Assembly (NCBI GenBank): GCA_964017235.1
Contig: OZ024936.1
Coordinates: 49,465,028-49,529,027 of the forward strand
Direction of reading: 5' to 3'
DNA: 64,000 bases
Origin: Sabellastarte sp. h YS-2021
Lineage: Eukaryota; Annelida; Polychaeta; Sabellida; Sabellidae
Shown here in pieces: positions 35,833 through 47,789 of the stretch. The position numbers and the translations under genes were made by a program. Below the pieces are notes generated by a model. It made no database searches, was not told the DNA's origin, and worked only from the letters and a program-made list of their open reading frames with translations. Numbering within the stretch: the stretch's first letter is position 1; each line of letters opens with the position of its first letter.

Positions 35833-36469
35833 GCCAGGTCACACTGTGGCTACTTTTAGTGGCGAATATGCACGATCCTGAAATTCTTCCCTGTTGGTAG
35901 CAAATTTTTGGTCCATCTTCACTGTTCTCCACCATTCTCCATGGATCGTCATCTAGCTACGACAGTTTCAAACTGTTCAAAACTATCGCCGGTATTCGCC
36001 GATTCGTGGCCATTTTTTAGTTCGCCATTAGAATTCGCCACTATTGGTAGCAGATTCTTCTACATCGTAGCTCTGTGGTAGGACATTCTCCAGCAAATCG
36101 TACTACCTTCTTGTTCTCAGTAAATTCGCCAAATATTCTTCCTTGTTCTCAACTGGTTCTTCCTTTGTCGTAGAAGATTCCTCAAGTATCGCATTCATTC
36201 TCCCCTACTTGTAGCTGATTTATGGGTAAATTCGCCAGATATCTTCACCAGTTCGTAGGGTATATTCTTTGTATATTCTTGCTTTGTCTCGGGACATTCG
36301 AAAGGTATCGTAGAACATCATAGAGGGGTCGTAGAAGTATGAAGATCTTTCATCACGTGACTACACTTTCCCGCTTTTTTTTGGCGAATTCTGGTGAATT
36401 TGAAGTCGCCTCTGTTCTTCTGTATTCGCAGATATCATCATAGCACCCTCGCCACTGTGTGACCTGGGC
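35833..36469. mobile_element. MITE-like element with about 18-bp terminal inverted repeats
   Basis: GCCAGGTCACACTGTGGC (35833-35850) is mirrored by GCCACTGTGTGACCTGGG at 36451-36468, with one mismatch. The interior is pyrimidine-rich and repeats short TTCGCC and TCGTAG words. No clear target duplication or ORF, so the superfamily is unassigned. Confidence 0.65.
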
Positions 36470-36546
36470 ATAAGGTGACATAGAGACGTTTCGAATAAAA
36501 ATTAAAGTAATGGAATTTAAATGCATGCTTCTTCATTCAAAACAAA

Positions 36547-37783
36547 GCCACCGCCACAGCGGTTATCTCCCACCTTAGAATTAGTAATAATGGAGAACTA
36601 AAGGAGATATAAGGCCTTTGTAGTAAGATAACCCCACTTGATATTGAAGAAGGGGTCAAAGGTAAAGGCCAGAAATTGGAAATGAGTCTCAGGCCTTGAC
36701 TTCCTATAAGTTGTTTTCACATCTGGAACCCCTAGTAACAAATATAAGGCCTTTTTAATAAGATAATCCCATTTAACATATGATATGGCGGCCATTTGGT
36801 TTTCAAAACTAGGCCAAATTACTATCAGGCTAACTTTCCTAGACATATATATTTTGCGCATATTTGATGAACCTAGCTGCAATATTTCAAGTTTTAGAGC
36901 ATCTTAATGATTTTTAAATAATTGGGTATGGTGGCCATTTTGTTTTTCAAAATAAGGCCAAAATTTTCTTTATATTCTGAAGCCATAGCAATATTAGGGG
37001 AGATATAGGGCATTTTTAATAGCATAACCCCATTAAACATGTGATATGGCAGCCATTTTCTTTTTAGAACTAGGTCAAAATTACTATCAGGCTAGCTTTT
37101 CTAGCCTTACATCTTTTGTGCAAATTTGATGAAGCTAGCTGGAATATTTCGAGATTTAGAACAACTTAATTTATGATTTTTAAACAATTGGCTATGGTAG
37201 CCATTTTATTTTTCAAAAATGAGGCCAATCTCTCGACCATGGCCTTTGCTTTTTATTGTCTGTCTTTAAAATCTGAAGCCATAGCACCAATAATAAGGGA
37301 GAAATAAGGACGTTTTAGTGTGACGACCTTATTTAACCTTGAAGCAGGGGTCAAAGGTCAAATTCAATACCTGAAAAAGATTCCCAGGCCATGACTTTCA
37401 ACAAGCTGTTTTCACATTCCGAACCTCTAGGAGCAATATTTGGGGAGATATAAGGCCTTTTTAATAGGATAACCCCGTTTGACATTAAACATGTGATATG
37501 GCGGCCATTTTTTTTTTTTTTAACTAGGCCAAAACTACTGTCAGGCTAGCTTTTCTAGCCATATAGCTTTAGTGCAAATTTGATGAAGCTAGCTGGAATA
37601 TTTCAAGATTTAGAGCACCTTTATGATTTTCAAACAATTATCTATAGTGGCCATTTTGTTTTTCAAAAGGAAGCTAAAATTTTGCAGAGACAGGTTTTCA
37701 TGGCCATAAACATTCCCTGCAAATTTGGTGAAGATATCTTTATAAATAAATGAGATATTAAGGTTTATGCAAAAACGTGATGA
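36547..37783 (-). mobile_element. Helentron-like element, truncated, with about three diverged internal repeats
   Basis: Its 3' end on the minus strand (GGTGGGAGATAACCGC with hairpin, about 36550-36580) matches the 29657-30250 element. Units with ATATGGC-GCCATTTT and AGCTAGCTGGAATATTTC recur about every 430-450 bp. The 5' end stops abruptly at 37783, where a SINE tail begins. Confidence 0.6.
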
Positions 37784-37871
37784 ACTGGTTTCCTCTGCCC
37801 TTCCAACTACCCGTCGTGATATGACCTGTACAGTGTTGAAAGCGACGTAAAACCCCAAATAAATAAATAAA
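37784..37871 (+). mobile_element. SINE family 1, 5'-truncated tail
   Basis: From ACTGGTTTCCTCTGCCCTTC to the AAATAAAT tail it matches the 3' part of 26140-26365. No tRNA-like head. It is joined directly to the truncated element on its left. Confidence 0.8.
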
Positions 37872-38193
37872 ATTTATGAATACAAAATATTTGTGTGCAT
37901 GTTTGAAAAGAATATCTTGCAAATTTGAGCCTTACACAAGGCTAACTGGGCTATAAACTTTGAACATCTTCGCAGTGGACTCTCTTTCCAGTTCATGCCA
38001 TTGTGATTTGAACAGTGCAACCACATAACTAGTTTACAGTCACATAGCCTTGCTTGAGGCTCGTGTTTGTTCCATATGTTTTCATACTTGTACACAGATA
38101 TTTGGCATTCATACATGTTAGGAGATATAAATTGAGAGTTTGCTCCGTCCAAGACATATGCTTGTGTAAAATCCAGTATATGTAGATGTAATA

Positions 38194-38407
38194 TTTATTT
38201 ATTTGTTTTCTGTCGTGTTCAACAGCCAGGGTCATATTGCGATGAGCAGATAACAGGTGGAGAAAACCAGTGCATACTGCACTGTAAACCACGGGGCATC
38301 GGCAAGTAACTACCAACTTTCCAACATAAAGCACCCGGCCCGAGATTCGAACCGGCGGCCTCAGAGGTTGGAGGTGAGAACTCTAACCGCTACACCACCG
38401 AGCCCCC
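38194..38407 (-). mobile_element. tRNA-derived SINE, family 2, with perfect 15-bp target duplication
   Basis: Minus-strand head: A-box-like TGGTGTAGCGGTTAGAG and B box GGTTCGAATCT (about 38343-38353). The tail is AAAT-rich. TATGTAGATGTAATA flanks it at 38179-38193 and 38408-38422. The body shares the CAGCCAGGGTCATAT word with family 3. Confidence 0.9.
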
Positions 38408-38612
38408 TATGTAGATGTAATAGTACATTATGCAAACTGAATGTTTCTTCTGTATATTTTCTCTTAATTAAAAGGATACTTGAGCCATATGCAAGGCTAA
38501 TGTAATATTAACCTTCACACAAAATTTGAATTTTATTCACTCCTCGTGCCAAATCCAGTTCACTGGTGCCTGGTATGTGGACAATGCAGAATTTTGATCA
38601 ACCAGTATGCAT

Positions 38613-38698
38613 ACTGGTTTTCTCTGCCATTAAAACTAGCCACTGTGATATATAACCTATATAATGTGTTTAAGTGATGTTTAATCCAAATAAATCAA
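38613..38698 (+). mobile_element. SINE family 1 tail, diverged
   Basis: It aligns with the family 1 3' part (ACTGGTTTTCTCTGCC, GTGATAT, CCAAATAAAT) with many substitutions. Head absent. Confidence 0.55.
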
Positions 38699-38874
38699 GC
38701 CAATCACCCCACATCCCATTCGCCACCTCCCACCAGTCCAAAACTGATGGTTTAGTTGGTACTAAATGTTCTGATCATGGTTTACGGGCATTCAGAACAA
38801 AAAAGATCAACCTCCCTGAAACAATTTTTTTTAATGGTGGGTTCACTTCTCACCTGTGGATGTGGAACAGCCCT

Positions 38875-40220
38875 CCCAGCAGGCAATAGGATATCAAAAA
38901 GAAATCAAAAAGACACTGGGCAAGACATCAGAAACTGATGCTTATTTGAAATTCGAAATGACATCATATGTTAAATGTCAAACAGATCTTTAGTAGCCTA
39001 GTCTATTTGACATCTCCAAAAGCCATAAAAATGACATCTAGTAGCCGATATAAATTTGATATCAGCATAAGACATCAATATGATCGCCCAATTTGGACTG
39101 ACTTCATGTCTATATGACATCAGAAACTGACATCAATTTGATGTACTGATATAAAAATCTGATTGACATCATTTCACAAGTGCTGAAAATAATTTTCAGT
39201 AATAAAAATATTGGTTAATAACAATTCGTTTTCACAGTTAATATCACATTACATTGCTTTAACTACCATTTGTGTACACTTACCTGACACAGCCTTAAGT
39301 GATTTCCATGTACTATAAAGATTATTCCATGGGAGAAAATAATTAATGTTCAGTGGGAACCAGTTCAAAAATTTATACCATTTGTAAAGATACAAATTAT
39401 GGGTACAAAAGTTTGAATATTAGAAGCCCTTTTTCTGAACTTTTATCTTCATTTATTCAATCTTTGGCTTGGTTGCAAACACTAAAGTATACATTTGTTT
39501 ACAAAACAACATATTTCTTGTAAATTTTTGCTGTCACACAGCATTTTAGTTACAGTTTTAAACATAATTGTTTTGTCTGCACCAAAACTTAATTATTTTT
39601 GTCAAAGCAACATCACAGAGACTAGAGGCCAAGTTAGTAGGTTCAGCATCTAATCAAAGGTTGTCACCTCTGCCTAGGTTTGACCCTACTCATGTGAAAA
39701 AGCTGAGGGCCTGTCCTAATATGACCCTGGCTGGTGTACAGGATGATATTACATTTGTAATATTCCTAAAAATGATATAATTTTATAGAATACTGATGTT
39801 AATCCGATCTCAAATGATATGATGATACTCCACTTGAAATGTTTTAACAAAGTGACATCATATTAATATCATTAAGATGTCAGAAACAATGCCCGAGTAG
39901 AATATCAGGTCACATCATATTATTCGAACATCATATTTTCATCATTTGACATGACTACAAAAAGTCATGTTGGGATGGTGTCAATTTTATGTCATTGAAT
40001 AGGATAATACAATCACATTAGGTCTGGTTATCATTTTGTCATCTAGTTGATATTGTAGGTATGTTATTGACATAAAGTCATGTCATGTCACATAAACTGG
40101 ATGTCAGATTTGTGTCAGATGACATGACCACCTTAAATCATGTCCGAGTGATAGTTGCTTGATGTCATATACTAACATGACCAAAACATGATGTCAAGAA
40201 TTGGACCTGTGCCTGCTGGG
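38875..40220. mobile_element. 1.35-kb inverted-repeat element with CCCAGCAGGCA termini
   Basis: CCCAGCAGGCA (38875-38885) and its exact reverse complement TGCCTGCTGGG (40210-40220) bound a region saturated with ATGACATCA/GATGTCA words at both ends. The middle, about 39190-39770, lacks them and holds a SINE fragment. No transposase frame. Superfamily not assigned; no target duplication was clear. Confidence 0.6.
39618..39735 (+). mobile_element. SINE family 3 fragment
   Basis: The plus-strand order GAGGCCAAGTTAGTAGG, CAGCATCTAATCA, CACCTCTGCCTAGGTTTGACCC, ATATGACCCTGGCTG matches the reverse complement of 11918-12060. It lies inside the CCCAGCAGGCA element. Confidence 0.5.
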
Positions 40221-41740
40221 CTCTTAATGTGTGAAAGGCATTAAAATTTGCAGGCCTATTCTTTAATATATAAATTTAGGTTATTATAAAGCAGGCTACT
40301 ATTACATTCTTATATAGTTTAGAAAATATCTTACACCTATAAGTTTGGTATAATGTTCTGTTACAGGTTGAAAAAATACATTATTAAGTTTTATGTTGTT
40401 AATCAGTTTGAACATCAAAACAAACTTGACTTACTTATGTTGGTATCATGTACTGCAAATTATGTCAACATGTACTGAACTAAGTGGAACCTATTAATAG
40501 ATCACTGTCACATGGTTTGATGACAATATGTTATCACTGAGTGCCTATCAAGGTTTAAACGAAGAAGACGCTCTCAAGTAGGATGTAATCTTACTGTGTA
40601 TGTTATTAAAACATGCACGCATATAGAATTGGAGGTCAATATTTATTTGTTCACATGCATGTTTTTATAAATAGCCATTGTCTAAATCAAAACAAAAAAT
40701 CCAGCTACATATATGTAAACGGTTTAGCCATGTTTAAATTGCATTAAATTTAACAGTCTATAAATTGACTATACATACAAAATTAACAAGTTAATTAATA
40801 ATCATAATTAATATGTGAAATGTATGTAACTTACACAGCAGCACATTTTAGCGACGTTTTGTATTTTATTAGATACATGTATAGTATATTTTTTAGTACA
40901 TGTACTAGTATATTGTTAAAAAATACTATCTAATATTTTAGATACCAAATAGCAGTAACTTTGCAATGATTGTTAATTGGAATGTTGTTGACAATCTGCA
41001 TATAATCTTTGCCCATATTGTATAGAGAAATATTACATACAGGCAGTTGCATGCATTCCTTCAGTATATAAAATATTAGAAGTATCACAACTTAATTTAT
41101 ATTGCACACTGAATGACGAATCAGCTCTCAAATGCTCTGCGGGACAACGAAAAATAAAAAAACATTTTACAAGATATTCTTGTTCGTACTCGGAAACAAA
41201 TCCATACTGTTCGGGAAAACCTGACAGGAGCTAGAACTTGTAGTTTCTTTTCAGCACAAGAAAAAACCTGATTCAAATGGCCAAAAAATATGGGTCTTTG
41301 TCATAATTTTACTTTATTGGATCACTGTAATATCAGGTAAGTGTTTTGTTAACATTTTAGCGCAAATATAGCGTTTAAAGCCGAGGCTTCGATAAAATAT
41401 AAACGGAAAATATTCAAGATCAAATTTTTTGTTTACTTAAATTTGGCGCCAGTTCACTGCTGATAAGATTTCGCGGCAAGGAAATAAAAAGCAACCTTAG
41501 TAAAGACAGTTAAACTATGTTATCATAAGAAGGGGCTGATAAAAAAAAATACGCGTAATAAAAAAAGGTCATTATTTTTATGCATTGGCAAAACATTTGC
41601 CGGCCGGATACATTTGGCAACAAGGTTACAATCTTCCCCACGTGTTTGATCATCAGTGAACCAGAAGTCAGTTTTGTAAGCGACGATTTGATTGGTCAAG
41701 ATGTAAGGGGGCTCGACTTGTCCTTGACCTTTCTTTCAGT
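40221..41740. other. 5' flank of the SLC20 gene
   Basis: AT-rich, no coding sequence. A TTTGGCGCC word at about 41442-41450 resembles an E2F site. No other element was recognised. Confidence 0.4.
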
Positions 41741-41758
41741 ATGCTTTTTGCAAGTGGA

Positions 41759-41766
41759 TATATAAG
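41759..41766 (+). promoter_or_regulatory. Candidate TATA box for the SLC20 gene
   Basis: TATATAAG is a good TATA match, about 810 bp upstream of the first SLC20 ATG. It would place a start site near 41790 and imply a 5' untranslated exon or a long leader. There is no transcript evidence, and in an AT-rich genome the match could be chance. Confidence 0.35.
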
Positions 41767-42571
41767 GGTGAATTCATTTAACAATGGACAAACCATCTCC
41801 AAGGTTTGTAGTGACACTTTTCATAGGTATCTGAGTTAATGAGAATTGCCGTGTTTACCAAGCTTCTCCTGTGCTTTCGATCGCAGCGTTCTCGGTGTAT
41901 TTAACCTGATTTTCATAGCACATGTGATGATCACTTGTGCTCACCTACACAAAAAGTGAGATAATTTTAGAAAATTGTGACATCTTGCAGTTGATATACT
42001 GTATCACATATATTCATTGTGTTCAGTATTCAGTGGTGACCAGTCTTAAGTATTTTGTGTAATTAGAGTAAGGACATTAATGTTATCACGTAGTTGTTTT
42101 TAAAAAACGTTTTGAACTTGTTGACTGTATGTCACTGCAGTGTTTATTTTTCTGCTGTTTGTTGATGTGGACCAGTTTATATCACATTGGTGTATTGTAA
42201 GTCACTGATGGTAGGGGAATGTCCTATTTTATTATCAGATTTGATTTGCAGTTATGTATATTTAATCGAAGTAAACTTTGCATTTACATTTTTTGTGTGT
42301 GTTCAGTTTTTAACAATGGAATTGCTGTTTTTCAGAACTGCAGTCTTGAATCATCACTGCTTTGTTGAAATATCAACAGTTGAGAAACAGTTCATAGACA
42401 TAATACATCAATTCAATGAACATAGACTTAGCTGACGATTGGAAATATTGTTAGCTATTTAATCTAATTTATTTGAATGCTATATATGTTTTTATACAAC
42501 ACTGCCAGAAAGTTAAAAACGTATCACTATTGATCTCAGTATTTCTCATCACAACTACCTCGTGTGAAAAT

Positions 42572-42776
42572 ATGGCAATCACTATTCCGGACATCCCTTC
42601 AGATCAGATATGGATGGTTGTAGTAGGATTTATCATCGCCTTCATCCTGGCTTTTGGTATTGGTGCAAATGATGTAGCCAATTCATTTGGAACGTCGGTG
42701 GGATCAAAGGTGTTGACACTGCGTCAGGCTTGCATCCTGGCTTCAATTGCAGAAACTCTTGGTGCTGTGTTATTGG
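42572..42776 (+). CDS. SLC20: SLC20 sodium-phosphate cotransporter, exon 1 (N-terminus)
   Basis: The gene encodes a plasma-membrane sodium-dependent inorganic phosphate importer (PiT type, PHO4 family). The ATG at 42572-42574 (A at -3, G at +4) is the first in frame; upstream in-frame codons lack ATG. The exon encodes a short polar N-terminus, a first membrane helix ([16 protein letters not shown]) and the family signature [19 protein letters not shown], then [18 protein letters not shown]. The donor is G/GTATGT, phase 1. PiT proteins usually have about 600-680 residues with two PHO4 half-repeats; only the start of the first lies here. The rest continues past the right edge. Very sure of family; SLC20A1 and SLC20A2 cannot be told apart. 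Confidence 0.95.
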
Positions 42777-44390
42777 GTATGTTGTGATTTTTCAAGTATT
42801 TGTTGTGATGCATTTTGATAAGTTTATGGCTATTGTCAGCAAACAAAGTTGATTTCAAAATTGCCAATTTCTCTGTTCAGTAAGTACCAGGTGTTAGTCA
42901 AAGATGGGTTTTAAAATCTTACCCTGTAAGCATCTGTGGAAAAAAAAAATTCTGTTGATTAATTTAATTTTTATAAAATTCCAAGAAGCTTTTACTTGTA
43001 ACCACTGACAAATACTTAGGTCAGTCTTAGGGATGGGTCAGATCCACAGTATCTCAGTATTGAGAGCATTTTTACTGCGGCAAGGTTATGTCCCCGGACT
43101 TCCCGATATGTAACATATTGGTTAAATGTCGGGAAGTGCTATGTCATGAGAACCGGGAAGGGCTTCATCTGGGAAAGTGCTGTATATCACGGGAGCCTTG
43201 TTTTAGGGTTTTCTGGGTTTTTCTAACAATGTTTCATAAAAAACAATCTTCAATGAAGATCAAATACCTTAAACTCAAGAACTCACGGCAGTAGTACCAA
43301 CTCATTAATATTCATGAGAAGATATGAGGTCATGGATTTTCCTTGGGGTTTGTAGCAATACTTATAAAATGGAAGCATCAAAGAAGATCTTTAAACTTGA
43401 GAACTCACGGCAGTAGCACCAACTCATTAATATTCATGAAAAGATATGAGGTCACAGATTTCCCGGGTTTTCTAACAATGTAGAAAAATCAACCAATGAA
43501 ATTATTTCCCGACATTTAGCCAGTAAGTTACATATCGGGATGTCCCGTGATTTAACCACTGCGTTTTTAGTGACGCTAAACAAACATCTTGATTGTAGCA
43601 ACACATATAACAAGTTGCACTCAGAGAGAGCAAAACGCTCGACTCCATGTGACCAGTCTCTAAAGTGATATAAAGTATTGTAAGGAAGAGAATAAAATAA
43701 AACCAAACATGTAAATTAATTTTCGAAGAAATATCAAGTAGAAAGCCAAATTCATTAAAAATACATTAAAATGGGACCTCTGAAAATTCTTGAATTTTTG
43801 TATCCAAAATAAGATCCAGAACTTTCTTTTAGTAACTTCTTCCTTTGGCCAGGTCCTACCCACAAAAAGTTTTAATAAAGATCTGTTCATTAATTCTTGA
43901 GTAATCTAAACCCCAGAAAAACAGACAGACAGACAAACAATTTGCATCCAAAAACATAAACTGCTGGTGGAGGTAAAATATAACTTAAAAGTCACTTCTT
44001 GGTGAAAATCACTCGTGGTAAATTTTTGTGATGGACTGTCAAGGAACTGAAAGAAAAAAAGAGTATATAAAAACAGAAATAATAATTAATAAAAATGATG
44101 AATATACCACCCCCCTCTTTATTATCTTTGTGTCAATTTCAAGACATAAAATGAGAAGAAATATTTTTACTTAAAGACAGCAAGTATCACAAGCTAGGTT
44201 TGTGACCTCACAATGAGAATTGCATTGTGACATCATTAAGTATAATGACATCAGAAAGCAAAATATTGATTTTTTTTTACGTATGTGATGAAGAGAAGTA
44301 GTTTCACTGTGTATTCCCAATTAAAAATAAAAAAACTCTCTCCTGACTTTAATTTTTAAACAAATTACACCAGATTTGGAAGAATCCATC
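42777..44390. repeat. SLC20 intron 1, first part, with a repeat cluster at 43030-43570
   Basis: Two tandem-like copies (about 43265-43340 and 43390-43465) share AACTCACGGCAGTAG and TTAATATTCATGA-AAGATATGAGGTCA. An inverted pair pits 43088-43140 against 43500-43560 (CATTT...CCCGATATGTAAC). The same words recur reversed at 49850-50050. TAGGGATGGGTC at 43030 is the left end of a hAT-type MITE whose right end was not found. Confidence 0.55.
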
Positions 44391-44857
44391 TAGTGGTGTC
44401 ATCGTCTGGGTATATGAGGTCTTGATACCGTGAACAAAACAGTGAGCGATATCGCGGTGTCATCGTTTCACAAATTAAACCTAAATTTGCTCTTTAAATA
44501 ATGTGCATTGACAACTAATATTGAAATAAAATAGATTTTGTTTCATTTGTGCTGTTAGTTGTTAAAATGGTGGATATTTGAAGCAATAAAAAGTAAACAA
44601 AACTTACATTTTTTTCACTTCCTGTAGGAAGTGGAAAGGGTCATCACCATGGTTACATCACAAATGAAAACAAAACCGCATAAAAGTAGAAATTAGATGA
44701 ATATTTCACCATATTTTTAAATCCCTTCGAAAATAGCTAAAGTTAATGGTTGAATATGTTCATAAGATGCATCGCGGATGATCATTAATCCTCGATTATC
44801 GTCCATTTTTTCATCACCGGTGAATCTGCGATGTCGCCACTTGTGATGACACCACTA
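44391..44857. mobile_element. hAT-type MITE in SLC20 intron 1
   Basis: TAGTGGTGTCATC at the left and its reverse complement GATGACACCACTA at the right end. Flanks AATCCATC (44383-44390) and AATCCGTC (44858-44865) form an 8-bp target duplication with one mismatch, the length typical of hAT. Confidence 0.78.
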
Positions 44858-45290
44858 AATCCGTCTGTACCCCATGAAATACCTGCCCACCAAATTTGAG
44901 AGAGATTGATGTCATAGTTTTTGAGCTATAAGGGCAAAACGGTGCAAAGACAGACAAAGACAGACAGACAGAAACAAACTGATTACAATAACCCTCTCCT
45001 ATCGTTGAGCGTTAACTAAAGGAAAGCTTAAAATATTAAAAGCAAACCCTAATTCTGGAGAAATTGCAAAATTTTCACCAATAAATTTGTATATTTGGAG
45101 ACTTTGGTATTTTCTTGAGCTAAACAGTCGTGTTTTAGTTTTATAAAGTCACTGTTCCCTAGTTGTGGCATCGTTTACAAAAATCAAAGCTGATTACAAA
45201 CATAATCTGTAGTGCTTAAGTCGTCAAGAAATACTAGAGTTGATGCGTTGGAACAAATAGACGACAGTGAACCAATGAAAGTTGCACTAG

Positions 45291-45660
45291 TGTTGGTCAA
45301 GGACTTCAGAAGAAATGTATTTTATTAATTAGCCGGTTTTAAATTAAAAAAAAAGAATTTTGGTAGTTTGATCTTTGACCCTATCTAATAAAGTACTGAA
45401 TTTTGTGAAAATTTATATTTGCGGTTAAAAAATTGAGGGAAGCAGCCATTGTTGTTTCCATTTGAAAGCTGTGACAACTTAAAACTGTGATTGTTTTCTT
45501 TAAAAACACTAATTATCATAAGAATTTATGAGGCAAGTAATATTTTGGTGTATTAAGAAAGTTTTGATGAAAAATCAATCTTTATAATGCATGAACTAAC
45601 GTGTCGTAATTTCAACACTCACGAATGACTATGACCAAGTCGGGCTGCATCGTTACTGCA
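45291..45660 (+). repeat. Dispersed repeat copy 1 (partner 59763-60122/60605-60617)
   Basis: It runs from TGTTGGTCAAGGACTTCAG to ATCGTTACTGCACT and matches the partner in the same orientation. It keeps the uninterrupted site ATCGTTAC (45649-45656) where the partner has a MITE. Part of it (45430-45510) recurs inverted at 48612-48692. Confidence 0.8.
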
Positions 45661-45882
45661 CTAATAATATGTATTGCTATATTTTAGAAAACTCGCAACT
45701 GGAAATAACGTTTCTTGAGAAACAAGATAAGTGCTTTATAACATTTTAAGATGTAAACTGACATTTTTTCATTTGAGAGCCATACTGAGACCTCTGAAAA
45801 GCATAATTTTTTAATCAGGCTTTGTTATGAAATATGTGTCTTTGATTTAGTGTTTATAGAGCTACTTCTTTTCATACAACAG

Positions 45883-45984
45883 GTGCAAAGGTGTCAGATA
45901 CTATACGAAAAGGAATCATTGATATCACACCATATGCCAATGAAACTGAAGTTCTTATGGTGGGAAATGTAGCAGCTCTAGCAG
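45883..45984 (+). CDS. SLC20: SLC20 exon 2
   Basis: The acceptor CATACAACAG ends at 45882 and the donor GTAAGA starts at 45985. The 102-nt exon is phase 1 at both ends. Its translation GAKVSDTIRKGIID followed by a short variable loop and EVLMVGNVAALAG matches the PiT loop and next helix directly after exon 1. An Asn-Glu-Thr in the loop is a possible glycosylation site. Joining to exon 1 rebuilds the conserved LLGAKVSDT. Confidence 0.95.
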
Positions 45985-46773
45985 GTAAGAAGATCAGACT
46001 GATAGAAATAAAATTTTGTCGCAACTGTGAGCAACTATCGGAAGAATTTTCTTGAATATTCATAATATCAATTGTACAAACATGAAACTGACCTGCAAAA
46101 TAAACAGAATTTATAAGTATTTAAAATTTTAAATACAGAAAAGAAGAACAATGGTGACCTCAATTCCCAGTATTTCCATCAGTGATGTGACCAGTAAAAC
46201 CACTATTCCACGTTATTTTGTAGTAGAAATTATGAAATCCAACAAAGAATGAAGAAGTGGTTGTTGATAATATTGTTAATTTATCCTTTCTGGTTGCTGA
46301 TACATGATAACAATAAGAAACATGTTACTTCAGGGAACTATAGTATACGTTTTCTTAGTTTTTGATAAAAATTAAGTTTACTAACTTCAAACTATTTCTC
46401 AAAGATGCTTCTTTTTTTAATAGTTACTCATTATGACATCAGAAAGCAAAATATTGATTTTTTTTTTACGTATGTGATGAAGAGAAGCAGTTTCACTGTG
46501 TACATATTATTTTTGCTTTTTCCGCCGTCCGGCGTCCCACTTGGTTTCCAGACATTTTAGGCAACAGTTCTTATCCTATCTTTACCAAATTTGGCATGTA
46601 GGTATTGGGTTAATAGCTTGTATGGGATTGCTTTTGGTGATGATAGCTCTATAGCTAACTGAGTGATAGCTACTTCGCTACTTTTGAGTAGCTCTTTGGT
46701 TTCCAGACATTTTAAGGAATGCTATTAAGCCTAGCTTTCTGAAATTTGGTATGGAGGTTCATTGGGTTAATAG

Positions 46774-47691
46774 TAGTGGTGGGATCGCCAGCTAAAATTG
46801 CAGATCGAGTATCACCTGTTAGAAGCGAGTTGAACTCGGGTTAAACCAGAGTAATTTTCGGGATAAAGTATTTTGTTTGTTAGCCAATAATGTGGGAAAA
46901 TATTTTATGTAGCCGTACATGAGCCAAAACTTTGACCTGGAAATGGCATTCGCGATATATTTATGTGAAATCTTCATTGATTTTAGACAAAATTAAGTAA
47001 AAATGGAATATATTTTCCAAAATTTTGGCTATATATATATATTGTTTTGATGAAGTGTCAGCCTTAGATGGTAAAAATATTGACGTTTTCAAAAACTCGA
47101 GTTTCGCTTGCGCAGATCGATGTCACCCCTAATTAGGGATGGGTCGGTAGGTCCGGTATCTCGGTGTCGAGAGCATTTTACTGAAATACCGTGATGAGAT
47201 TTTACAACCGCCACTTCGCTTGTCAGCACATATAATGGAAGGAAGAGTAAAAATATCAGAAACATACCCAATATCTGAAGAAATTATAAGCTTTTATCTC
47301 ATATTTTCGTCCATTTACAGACTTTTATAGTGCACTAAGCGATACGTTGAGCAGAACTGCCATGTTTTGGTTACGACACTTTATAACCTCAATTTCGCTT
47401 GTCAACTCATAAAAATAAAGGAAAACTTAAAATATTGGAAAGAAACCAGAAATATGAAGACATTATACATTTTTATCACATATTTTGTGCATTTATGAGC
47501 TTTTATTGCGATGTCGTTGAGGAAACGTCCATGTTTTTTTGGGGGTGAACTAAAACGCGGAGTCCCGAATTCGGTACGGTTTTGCATTGGCGACATCCCG
47601 ATCTACATATTTTTCATACCGACCCATCCCTACCCCTAATTATCAGCCATCGAGTTACAACTCGAGTTTCAGTCAACTCATCCCAGCACTA
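46774..47691. mobile_element. hAT-type MITE that contains another MITE
   Basis: Ends TAGTGGTGGGA and TCCCAGCACTA (one mismatch as inverted repeats). A perfect 8-bp duplication GTTAATAG lies at 46766-46773 and 47692-47699. The uninterrupted target sequence GGGTTAATAGCTTGTATGGG is seen nearby at about 46605. Confidence 0.8.
47134..47632. mobile_element. hAT-type MITE nested in 46774-47691
   Basis: Inverted ends TAGGGATGGGTCGGTA and TACCGACCCATCCCTA are perfect. An 8-bp duplication CCCCTAAT lies at 47126-47133 and 47633-47640. A related but interrupted copy starts at 54119. Confidence 0.88.
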
Positions 47692-47789
47692 GTTAATAGC
47701 TTGTATGGGATTGCTTTTGGGGGGAATTGCTTCATAGATGAGTGAGTAATTAATTAAATAAATGAGTAATTAGCTATTTTGTATGTGCT

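Noticed and set aside
41784..41824. Alternative first SLC20 exon starting ATGGACAAACC with a GGTATC donor
   Set aside because: Only about 14 codons, and the exon 1 frame upstream of its own ATG gives no matching acceptor phase evidence; needs transcripts.
42187..42435. 82-codon frame just upstream of SLC20 exon 1
   Set aside because: No similarity to known proteins; lies in the probable 5' leader or a 5' intron. AT-rich chance frame.
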